Origin: Takakia lepidozioides
Lineage: Eukaryota; Streptophyta; Takakiopsida; Takakiales; Takakiaceae
Assembly: GCA_030704615.1 (NCBI GenBank)
Contig: CM060732.1
Span: 30,857,053-30,921,052, forward strand
Direction of reading: 5' to 3'
DNA length: 64,000 nucleotides
Made by a program: the position numbers and the translations under genes. How positions within the stretch are numbered: the stretch's first letter is position 1; each line of letters starts with the position of its first letter. The notes beneath the pieces were generated by a model. It saw only the letters and a program-made list of their open reading frames with translations, did no database searches and was not told the origin of the DNA. Shown one piece after another: positions 10,982-19,682 of the stretch.

Positions 10982-13906
10982 GTACATCCAAGAGGGCCAG
11001 ATTTCAAGCACAAGATTACCTATGATTCCCTGTGGATCAATAGCTACAAGAAACCTGCATGGGTAGATGGTCAACTACAGGCAGCAGCTGCAGCGGCACA
11101 GTTGATAAAATTAGGCACTTCAACCATAACCACAGCTTCTGGAAGAGGATCAAGAGAGGGAGTCCACGATGCCTCTTCTGGCACTTCTGGGCATGTGAAG
11201 ATGCTTTGTGAGGCAGGCAGACTGAAAGAGGCTCTACAGACTTTAAACCAAGGGGGCATTTCAGCAGATTCAGATACGTATGTCTGTCTCTTGCATAAGT
11301 GCATCAAGATGAAAGGCCTGGAAGCTGGAAAGCAGGTGCACACTCACATTATCCAAAGTGGATTCACGCCAAATGTTTTTCTACTCAACACCCTTGTCAA
11401 CATGTACGTGAAGTGCGGGAGCATCATAGATGCTCACCAAGCGTTCAACAGAATGCCTCAACGATCTTTGATCACGTGGAATATAATGTTGGCAGGATTT
11501 ACCAAGCATGGGTGTGGTATGAATGCTTTGGAGACCTATGAGCAAATGATGCGCGAAGGGGTGAAGCCCAACCGCATCACGTTTGTTTGTGTTTGCAATG
11601 CGTGTGCAAGCCTGGGAGCCCTGGAAAAGGGGAAAGAGGTCCATGGTGACATCGTCAAAGCTGGAATTGTACCAGATGTCATTCTGAACACTGCCCTGGT
11701 GGACATGTATGCCAAATGTGGGTGCATTAAGGATGCAAAGGCAGTTTTGAACCATATGGCTGAACGAAATGTGGTGTCGTGGAGCGCGATGATTGCAGGG
11801 TATGCGCAGCAGGGACGTGGGGTAGAGGCTTTGGAGACCTATGAGCAAATGATGGGGGAAGGGGTGAAGCCCAACCACATCACGTTTGTGTCCGTTTGCA
11901 ATGCGTGTGCAAGCCTGGCAGCCCTGGAAAAGGGCAAAGAGGTCCATGGCAACATTGTCAGAGCTGGAATTGTACCCGATGTAATTCTGAACAATGCCCT
12001 CGTAGACATGTATGCCAAATGTGGGAGCATCGAGGATGCGAAGGCAGTGTTCACCAATATGGCTGACCGAAATGTGGTGTCGTGGAACGCGATGCTTGCA
12101 GGGTATGCACAGCAGGGGCGTGGGATGGAGGCTTTGGAGACCTATGAGCAAATGATGGTGGAAGGGGTGAAGCCCGACCACGTCACGTTTGTGTGTGTTT
12201 GCAGTGCGTGTGCAAGCCTGGCAGCCCTGGAAAAGGGCATAGAGGTGCATGGTGGTATCACCAAAGCTGGAATTGTGCCAGATGTGATTCTGAACAATAC
12301 CCTCGTGGACATGTATGCAAAATGTGGGAGCATCCAGGATGCGAAGGCAGTGTTCGACAGTATGGCTGAACGAGATTTGGTGTCGTGGAGTGCGATGATT
12401 GCAGGATATGCACAGCAAGGGCGCGGGATGGAGGCTTTGGAGACCTATGAGCAAATGATGGGGGAAGGGGTGAAGCCCAACCACATCACGTTTGTTTCCG
12501 TTTGCAATGCGTGTGCAAGCCTGGCAGCCCTGGAAAAGGGCAAAGAGGTCAATTGTGACATCGTCAAAGCTGGAATTGTACCCGATGTCATTCTGAACAC
12601 TGCCCTGGTGGACATGTATGCCAAATGTGGGTGCATGGAGGATGCGAAGGGAGTGTTCGACAGTATGGCTGAACGAGATTTGGTGTCGTGGAGTGTGATG
12701 ATTGCAGGATATGCACAGCAAGGGCGCGGGATGAAGGCTTTGGAGACCTATGAGCAAATGATGGGGGAAGGGGTGAAGCCCAACCACATCACATTTGTTT
12801 GCGTTTGCAATGCGTGTGCAAGCCTGGCAGCCCTTGAAAAGGGCAAGGAGGTCCATGGTGACATCGTCAAAGCTGGAATTGTACCCGATGTCATTCTGAA
12901 CACTGCCCTGGTGGACATGTATGCCAAATGTGGGTGCATTGAGGATGCGAAGGGAGTGTTCGACAATATGACTGAACGAAATGTGGTGTCGTGGAACTCA
13001 ATGATCGCAGGATATGCCCAGCATGGTTGTCATAGGGATGTCCTGCAACTATTTGAAGGAATGCAAAAGAACGGCTTGAAGCCGGACAGTGTCACCTTTA
13101 TATGTGTTCTCTCTGCATGCAGCCACACTGGCCTACTGAATGAAGGAAGACGCTACTTTGATTCCCTGAGTCAAGATCATGGTGTCACTCCGACAGTAAA
13201 GCACTTTGGCTGTATGGTGGACCTTCTTGGACGTGCGGGACAACTGGATGAGGCAGTGGATCTGATTAATAAGATGCCAATTAATCCAGATGTTGTGGTG
13301 TGGAAGGCCTTGCTTGGTGCCTGCAGAATCCATGGCAATGTGGAGATGGCTGAACGTGCAGCAACATCTATCCTCAAGTGGGATGAACAGGATGCCGCGA
13401 CTTATGTGTTGCTTTCAAACATCTATGCTGCAGCTGGCAGGTGGGATGATACTGCAAAGGTGAGAAGAATGATGAAGGTCAGAGGGGTTAGAAAGGAGCC
13501 AGGTCGCTGCTGCATTGAGGTTGGCAACAGGGTGCACACCTTTGTTGTAGATGACAAGTTGCATCCCAGAATGAAGGAAATCCATGCTGAGCTGAGAAGA
13601 TTGTCTGGGCAGATGAAGGAGGCGGGGTATGTGCCTGACACGCGCTTTGTATTGCATGATGTGGGGGAGGAGGAAAAGGAATTTTCTCTTTGCCACCACA
13701 GTGAGAAGCTGGCCATTGGTTTTGGGCTGATCAGCACGCCCCCTAGGACGCCTCTCCGTCTCATTAAGAATCTTCGAGTGTGTGGTGACTGCCACACCTC
13801 CACCAAATTCATCTCAAAGATTGTTGGCCGAGCAATTGTTGTACGGGACGCTAACCGCTTTCACCACTTTGAAGATGGGATTTGTTCTTGTGGGGATTAC
13901 TGGTGA
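10982..13906 (+). CDS. PPR-DYW protein, copy 2, complete last exon with PDF half-motif at its start
   Basis: About 974 codons open from the predicted acceptor (gtccag, ending 10981) to TGA. Layout: residues 1-35 PDF second half (PDFKHK..LWINSYKKPAWVDGQL); a short Ala/Thr/Ser linker; PPR motifs from about residue 80, built of 101-residue P-L-S triplets repeated with few changes; E/E+ domains (MVDLLGRAGQLDEA, YVLLSNIYAAAGRWDD); DYW deaminase with HSE, the CxxCH zinc ligands (VCGDCH) and the terminal SCGDYW. The DYW domain is the cytidine deaminase of organellar C-to-U editing. The usual PGxSWIE box reads PGRCCIE. The first ATG is at about residue 74, after the PDF segment, so translation should begin in an upstream exon. 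Same length as copy 3. Confidence 0.88.
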   Translation, partial: VHPRGPDFKHKITYDSLWINSYKKPAWVDGQLQAAAAAAQLIKLGTSTITTASGRGSREGVHDASSGTSGHVKMLCEAGRLKEALQTLNQGGISADSDTYVCLLHKCIKMKGLEAGKQVHTHIIQSGFTPNVFLLNTLVNMYVKCGSIIDAHQAFNRMPQRSLITWNIMLAGFTKHGCGMNALETYEQMMREGVKPNRITFVCVCNACASLGALEKGKEVHGDIVKAGIVPDVILNTALVDMYAKCGCIKDAKAVLNHMAERNVVSWSAMIAGYAQQGRGVEALETYEQMMGEGVKPNHITFVSVCNACASLAALEKGKEVHGNIVRAGIVPDVILNNALVDMYAKCGSIEDAKAVFTNMADRNVVSWNAMLAGYAQQGRGMEALETYEQMMVEGVKPDHVTFVCVCSACASLAALEKGIEVHGGITKAGIVPDVILNNTLVDMYAKCGSIQDAKAVFDSMAERDLVSWSAMIAGYAQQGRGMEALETYEQMMGEGVKPNHITFVSVCNACASLAALEKGKEVNCDIVKAGIVPDVILNTALVDMYAKCGCMEDAKGVFDSMAERDLVSWSVMIAGYAQQGRGMKALETYEQMMGEGVKPNHITFVCVCNACASLAALEKGKEVHGDIVKAGIVPDVILNTALVDMYAKCGCIEDAKGVFDNMTERNVVSWNSMIAGYAQHGCHRDVLQLFEGMQKNGLKPDSVTFICVLSACSHTGLLNEGRRYFDSLSQDHGVTPTVKHFGCMVDLLGRAGQLDEAVDLINKMPINPDVVVWKALLGACRIHGNVEMAERAATSILKWDEQDAATYVLLSNIYAAAGRWDDTAKVRRMMKVRGVRKEPGRCCIEVGNRVHTFVVDDKLHPRMKEIHAELRRLSGQMKEAGYVPDTRFVLHDVGEEEKEFSLCHHSEKLAIGFGLISTPPRTPLRLIKNLRVCGDCHTSTKFISKIVGRAIVVRDANRFHHFEDGICSCGDYW

Positions 13907-14004
13907 AAGGATGTGTTTTTGGAAAGATGCGAGTTTCTTGCTTCATTCATTGATCTGTGTAGCTATTCAGATCATCCACCATTTCCTGAGAGTATTGACC
14001 ATGA

Positions 14005-14240
14005 TGTCGGTCAGCAAGGTGTGGGTGAAGAGGCGTTTACTGTATATCAGGAATGCAACGAGATGGTATGAAGCCAAATGATGTCACCTTCATGAGTGTC
14101 CTCAATTCATGTGCCAACCCATCAGCCCTGGAACAAGGGAAGCACTGATATCATCAAAGCTGGAAGGGAGCTCGATGTCCGGGTAGGGACTGCCCTTGTC
14201 AGCATGTATTCCAGATGCGGGAGCGTGGAGGATGCGTGAA
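14005..14240 (+). pseudogene. PPR gene fragment
   Basis: Directly after the end of homology between the 3' flanks of copies 2 and 3 (about 14004), the plus strand encodes parts of PPR motifs. These are GEEAFTVYQE, then after a one-base loss QRDGMKPNDVTFMSVLNSC, then IIKAG and GTALVSMYSRCGSVEDA followed by TGA. The wording differs from the main array, so this is a piece of another PPR gene. No E or DYW domain follows. Confidence 0.7.
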
Positions 14241-14284
14241 TCACATGGCTTATTGCGCTTGCATTTTTCTTTGCAAAGGGGTTC

Positions 14285-15112
14285 ATGCATGTGCCAAGGC
14301 ATTGATGGGCGCTTTGTCAAATTCGACAAGGATGCTGATGGATATTCTATCGATGAATCAGTCAAGCTCCCCAGAGCGACCAGAACATTGGTCCGACGTC
14401 TGTGTGAGGTGGGGGATGGCTATTCCAATGGGTGAAAAACCACATTTTGAGAGTTTGGAAGATGGCCCATTGGAGGCAATTAGTACCGTGGTCCAGGCAT
14501 TCTGCGCTGCATTGCAAGAAGAACTTTCTGAGACAGCTTCTGGTTCAAATATTTCCAAGCTTGCAAGAGAGACTGGCTCTGGGGAAGGTGGACATCAATG
14601 GAGGGACGTGGAACCAGTGGTGGAGCGTGCGCACAGATTGGCAGCTGGATTTCTCCGTTTCTCGCCAATGATGAAGCTGCCATGGCTGAAGCAATCAAAC
14701 ACCAGCTAGTGCTTGAAAATAGGTCATCAGATGCCCTAACCTTTTCAGACTTGCACCGGTGCTTGTCATCTCAGAGTGACCTGGTTGTATAGAGAATCGC
14801 TGGCCACTGCTCTATCTTCTTCACGCCATATTAGAACATGAAAGGAGGGAAAGATTACTAGACGCTAATGGCTGTCTTGGAGGGTGAGGTCCATAACCCT
14901 GCTCCATTCTTGTCAAGCACTGAGGGCATGAAGACCATAGGGAATTGCCTGTCATTGAGGCGCTTGGCTGTGTGGCTAGCAGAACCATTAGTACGAATGC
15001 GACTGATGGCCGTGCTGGTGGATGATTGCAAGACACTGAGAGGGGCTTTCTTGAGGCAGCTACTGCACCAGGTCTGCTCACCACTCTTCGAGATGGTTTG
15101 GAGGTAAGGTTG
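14285..15112 (+). pseudogene. Gamma-tubulin complex component 3 (GCP3) gene remnant
   Basis: GCP3 is part of the gamma-tubulin ring complex that nucleates microtubules. Three stretches match the plant protein in order: MCQGIDGRFVKFDKDADGY through ATRTLVRRLCEVG (about 14290-14410); VVQAFCAALQEELS (about 14487-14530); then MAVLEGEVHNPAPF, CLSLRRLAVWLAEPLVRMRL MAVLVDDCKTLRG and LLHQVCSPLFEMVW (14868-15103). They sit in different frames with foreign sequence between. A segment normally following LRGG is missing. A GGAG|GTAAGG donor-like site follows at about 15104, so this looks like a decayed genomic copy rather than a processed one. Assignment is from remembered GCP3 motifs. Confidence 0.7.
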
Positions 15113-15282
15113 TTCTACTGGATACAGTTTTTGGAGTGTGGTAATCGCCGCTTGTTTGATATGATGCCCAAGAGAGATTTGATCTCATGGATCATCCTCT
15201 CTCTTCCTTTTGATCTGCCCAAACTCCCTTTTCACCCTCCCTCTTGTTCCACCCCTCTGTTCACCAACTTCAAAATCTCGAG

Positions 15283-15425
15283 GCTCTGAGCCCAAAATGT
15301 GGTGGAGAGCAGACAAGAGGGAACAGACACTACCTTTGTGAGGGGCTCACAGGATTTACCTGATATAAACAATAAGTTTGGGTTTTCCAGATTTCCTCTA
15401 GAAAGCCCTTCACACAAGCATCAAG
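15283..15425 (-). mobile_element. LINE fragment, same family as 46905-47330
   Basis: The plus-strand text here (ACTACCTTTGTGAGGGGCT, then CCAGATTTCCTCTAGAAAGC, then CTTCACACAAGCATCAA) parallels 46960-47068 closely. There it belongs to the minus-strand tail of a LINE. It interrupts the region between the GCP3 and SMP/C2 gene remains. Confidence 0.6.
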
Positions 15426-15715
15426 GATAAGGTGAGAGAGAGCCATGAAGAAGTATTAATTGCCGTTCACTTCCATGAACATGTAGCATGCAGGATATAA
15501 CCCCTCCAGTCAGGTGTGATTCCCAGTTTGAATGAATAGCCCGACCATGCTCCATTTTCAATAGTGAACTTTACTCAGTATCCACAGCCATTTATTTGTA
15601 TGTGAGATAGATCAAGTTTTGAGACCAAATCACACTGATTAGGTCCTGATAAATTCAGCTTTCAGGAAGTTTTGTAATGATGAAGCTTTGGTGATGAATA
15701 GGCGGCATCAAAAAT

Positions 15716-17480
15716 GATAATGGATACAAGTTTGCAGCCAATCCTAGACCAATATGCTGTTGGTGTCATTCATAAGTTACTTATCAAATCTGTCAAACTT
15801 GGAGTCCGAGCCCCTCGAGTTCTCGGTCTGTGTACCTACCCTTGCTTTCATGTTTTAAGTATGTGTCTCTGCTTTCTCGCTTTCTCTTCTGAATGTGAAA
15901 ACAGTCTCCTCTGATCTCAAGGGCTTGCCTACCCTCGAAATTTAAACGCAGGGCGGGGATGGCAGAGGATGGCGCGTTACAGTGAATTCCGGATCACAAG
16001 TGCTGATACAAATCAGCCTTAAGTGCTGTTCCAGCATGTTCATGTATATGAAATGTTTGTGTGCTCACAGGTGAAAAATTGGCACGTGAATGGAGTAGGA
16101 AAGGTGGTCTTCAAGCCTCTGACACCGCAAATCCCAGGCTTTGGCGCAATTCTTGCTTCGATGAGTGAACCAGTGTGGTAACTTTTCTCTCATATGTCCC
16201 TTGTTAACTGTAGTTTGCATGGGAAGTAGTAGTTTACATGGGTTGGCGGATTCAATCACTTTGATGGATGTTTATGAGGTACTATGCTGGTCCTTTGGAG
16301 TAGTTTTGGAGCTGGTCAGAGCTCACAGCCACCATACCCTGAAGCCAATGACAGTCTTGTGACAAGGCTTGGAAAGTTAATGTAAGGTCTGGCGCTCAGA
16401 TTGTGCCTGAAAGCAAGCTCGAGTCCAACACTTAACCCTCTGCCTCCATACAGGCATGACTCATGCGGCTATGGTGCTGCTGCCAGTCACACCCCAGGAG
16501 ACAAGTTAGAGAGGGGAGGAGATGATGATGGACTCTTCTCACAGAACTTTTGTAGTGAGGGGAGATTGACACAAACAGCTGTGAAACTTTGGGTGTTCAG
16601 CCAGAGCTTGGGTTTGACCTCAAATTTTTGGGGGGCGACATCAATGCTTTACCTGGTGTTGAGAAGATGATAGATGTGAGTATACCTTCTCTGTTGCAAT
16701 TTCCCTCTTTTTAGTTGGTTATGTCTGTGAGCTGATAATGAACTTGTATGATTCAGTAGATGATGTTTATACCGATGATACAGTAATGAGAATAATATGA
16801 ACTGCTCACTGTAAGCTAAGAGTGAGTTTTAGTCAGGTCTGGATCTGCCATCAGAGGAGTCCGAGAGGAACTAGGACTGATTTTGGAGGGATGGGATTGG
16901 GGGGGGGGGGGAAACAGAATTCAATTAGGACAGCCCTGATGGATATTCTGGTATGGCCAAACCGGATTGTCATTCCCATGATGCCAGGGGACTTCTGGTG
17001 TGTACTCGCAACTTGTTTCTTGACTTAAGTGAGCCTTCTAATATGGAGAGGCAAGCCATAATGTACAATGATGCAATAATGGTTGTACATATCATGCACA
17101 TCTTCATGAAGTTACGTATTTATGAATTGCATACCTTCAGTTGTATCTTTGGATGTATATAAGTGCAGGTGTCTGTTCTTCTCACATTCACTCTCTTTGA
17201 TATTCTTTGAACAAAGCTTTGGGTGGTGTGGTGGAGAGCAGCTTTTTGGAACTGCATCCAGTTGGAGAGTTGGAGGTGTCATTAATCGAAGGGAAGGATG
17301 TCAAGAATACTGATATCGTGGGTACGGATCGCTTTGTTATAATGTTCGTGCGTTAAAAGCAAGATGTGATGAAGCACAGCACCGTCAAGAAAGATTCATT
17401 CAAGCCAGTCTGGAATGAGATGTTCAACATTGTGGTACTTCCTTTTATTCGGGAAATGTTTCTCGTTGCTGATCTATCAA
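15716..17480 (+). pseudogene. SMP/C2-domain (plant synaptotagmin/NTMC2-type) gene with nonsense codon
   Basis: This family tethers membranes (ER contact sites) with a lipid-binding SMP domain and Ca2+-binding C2 domains. Exons with matching splice sites and phases are visible. A likely SMP start is at 15716-15822 (LQPILDQYAVGVIHKLLIKS). 16071-16172 (tgctcacag acceptor) gives VVFKPLTPQIPGFGAILAS. About 16600-16674 gives FDLKFLGGDINALPGVEKMI with a GTGAGT donor. About 16918-17000 gives DILVWPNRIVIPMMPGDF, ending in phase 2. From about 17237 a C2 start follows, LELHPVGELEVSLIEGKDVK. The C2 frame meets TAA right after MFVR (about 17354), then continues as HSTVKKDSFKPVWNEMFNIV. The SMP middle and later C2 parts were not found. 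Probably a recently disabled gene. Confidence 0.65.
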
Positions 17481-17846
17481 AAAAATTTCAGAGTAGTTTG
17501 CTGTGGTTGTCATTGTTGCTGAGAAAGGCTCACTTGTCAAAGGTAAATTCCTTTGAAAGAATCACTATGATGAGGATATGTGTTGGGCTGTTAACAGCAA
17601 ATGAGATGGATAATCCGGGAAGCAAACTTTTAAGATTCCCCAGCTTGATGTGGGAATTAACAGTCCACTGTCAGTCTATTCATTCCATGTGTAGTGTTGG
17701 AGTTGAATTCAAGGAAGGGAGATTATGACTTGGTACCACTTACCACCCAGTTGATACATTCACAGGGTAATACCAAAATATTCAATCCCTACGGGTATGA
17801 CTGTTCGACTTGAAGTCTGTTCCCTGTGGGAGGGTGAAAATTAAAG

Positions 17847-18160
17847 TTACAGAACACAGAAATTAACGTTCTGACGTATGGACGATGAGACAATTGAGTA
17901 GGCTTTTGGCTCAGCCTTGAGACTTTCAAAGTTGGTAAACCGAGGTACAGGCACAATTCCCTTGATAGACTTGAGGCGAGCGGCTCTGTGGTGAGAGAAC
18001 CCCGGACAGTGAATCAGAAAATGAATATTGGCTTCAGGTTGCCATGACCATGTCCTGCAATCATTAGTAGTCATGAGTGGCGATCTACCTAATATCAATC
18101 CTTTAGTATTTTGGATAGGTGTCATAAAACTAAAAACTTTCCGAAAGGGATGATTCATAG
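17847..18160 (-). mobile_element. LINE RT tail fragment
   Basis: The minus strand encodes HFLIHCPGFSHHRA and LKSIKGIVPVPRFTNFESLK. This parallels the LINE tail at 46905-47330 (HFLIRCPGDSHQRD, FKSINGIVPVPLFTNFENLK). These are the last residues of a non-LTR reverse transcriptase with a terminal zinc-binding segment. The fragment is short and isolated. The following 18230-18440 is AT-rich with no feature seen. Confidence 0.65.
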
Positions 18161-18489
18161 TCTCAGCTCTAGAGTGTTAGTCATCATTGTGACATAAGGT
18201 CATTTTTTGGGTGAACAGTGGATGCCATGTTGTATTTTGAAACACAATGATGCACGCAATGACACAATGTTTATCACCTAATTATTCATATCTAGTTGTA
18301 GAAGAATTATATTTTGTGTAGATAACATATTATGCACAGTGATATTATTAATATCTACAATGAACATAATAAAATCAGAAACTGTAATTTAATTTAATTT
18401 TAAAAAACAAATCAATCATAATATGTAAAGATAAATTCTTGAGAGGTCACGTTGTCACGTTCTCTCTTCGCTGAAATCGGTGTGTGTGC

Positions 18490-18590
18490 CTTATGGTGTA
18501 ATCTGGGTTTTAATTTTTTTCCCCACAACAATTTATAATAAAGTTCTCAACGGCTACCTCCCCTTTCTGTTAAACCAAAAAAAGAAAAAT
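18490..18590 (+). mobile_element. LINE 3' end with A-rich tail
   Basis: GGGTTTTAATTTTTTTCCCC, then TTATAATAAAGTT, CTACCTCCCCTTTCTGTTAA and an A-rich tail. The same string occurs at 35308-35392. The shared 3' terminus and poly(A) mark the end of a LINE copy whose body is not recognisable upstream. Confidence 0.5.
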
Positions 18591-18892
18591 AATAATAATT
18601 CAATCCAGTGATTATAATACAGGTGGATGATAAACGAGTCATGCCCATGACTCAAGGCGTACCACATGAGCGGCGGTGGAAGTCCCGTAATCTGCAGAAG
18701 GCATGCTCATTGGTTGATGGATCGTAAACTAACACCCTCACCTCCCACACAGGAGGAACGGCAACGAGAAGGCAGTGTGATGTGGTGCTTATATGGAGCT
18801 CTCCGCGAAAGTAGGTTTTCCAGGGACTATTGCCTGGAAATCCGAAATGTTAGGGAACTTCTTTGTCGTGATCTGCTCCCTCCCGCCGTGGA

Positions 18893-19626
18893 TGTCGCAG
18901 CCCTTTGCCTTGAGGGCAGGGGGTCGGGACACAAGAGGGGCTACCCCTTGTGGTGGGGGCTGCGGCAACAATAGATGCAGGGGCTGAAGCACCCTTGAGT
19001 GCCTACCCAAGGCACTCAAGGAGGCGGAGGCGCTCACTAGGTAGAGCCCCGCACACCGGGTTGCGGTGGGGGTGGTTCCACGAGGGGTGGTGGTAGCGTA
19101 GTGGGTCTTAGTGGGGGTGGCATAAGACTCACCGTGGGGCGGAGACCTTGTGGTAGGAGTCGTAGGGAGTCTTGGGACTCATCACGGTCCAATGGGGACG
19201 TGGTGGGTGGGCCAAGACTCACCGCGACTCATCACCGGGAATCGAGGGTCTTCGTGGTGGTTCGCCATAAAAGGATGGTGTTGTTTGTGGAACCCCAGCG
19301 GACAGTCACAGAAGTCTATATAAGGAGTAGTAACCCCGAAAACGGTGCAAGCCCGTTGGTGACCAAAAACTAGTGAGTGAGCGAGCGAGCGAGCCGGAAA
19401 GCAACCAAGGAGTGAGGAGCTATTCCGGACTGCCATCTACCAAAGGGAATTTCCACTAGGCCCGAATTGATGGAGGGTCTGTTGGAGGAGCAAAGGGGGA
19501 CCGTTATGCCCCGGTGAGCGGCTGAAGCTCCGAGTTGGTCCGGCGGCCAGTTGGGGAGTTAGGTGCGCGCATCAAAACGAGTAACTATGACTTGAAGGGG
19601 AGCTTACCGAAGTGAGGTGCGCGACA
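18893..19626 (+). repeat. 5' LTR
   Basis: 734 bp, TGTCGC...GCGACA, paired with 25148-25877. A TATATAAGG promoter-like box lies near 19318, followed by the likely transcript start. Immediately flanked upstream by GTGGA. Confidence 0.93.
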
Positions 19627-19628
19627 CT

Positions 19629-19640
19629 TGGTATCAGATC
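19629..19640 (+). other. Primer-binding site (initiator tRNA-Met type)
   Basis: TGGTATCAGATC lies two bases inside the 5' LTR end. It matches the 3' end complement of plant initiator tRNA-Met (TGGTATCAGAGC) except one base, the usual primer for Ty3/gypsy minus-strand synthesis. Confidence 0.85.
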
Positions 19641-19682
19641 TTAGAGTTCAGTACGCGATCGTCCTTGAGATCGACCTCATCA

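Noticed and set aside
11381-12856. Long minus-strand open frame (491 codons) opposite PPR copy 2, with similar ones opposite copies 1 and 3
   Set aside because: They are antisense to the repeated PPR motifs; the periodic codon pattern of the sense strand keeps the antisense frame open. The sense frame has all domain motifs.
18666-18892. Open frame interrupted by the gypsy element as a host gene
   Set aside because: Rejoining it across the insertion reaches a stop within a few codons and I recognise no family, so there is no basis for a gene call.
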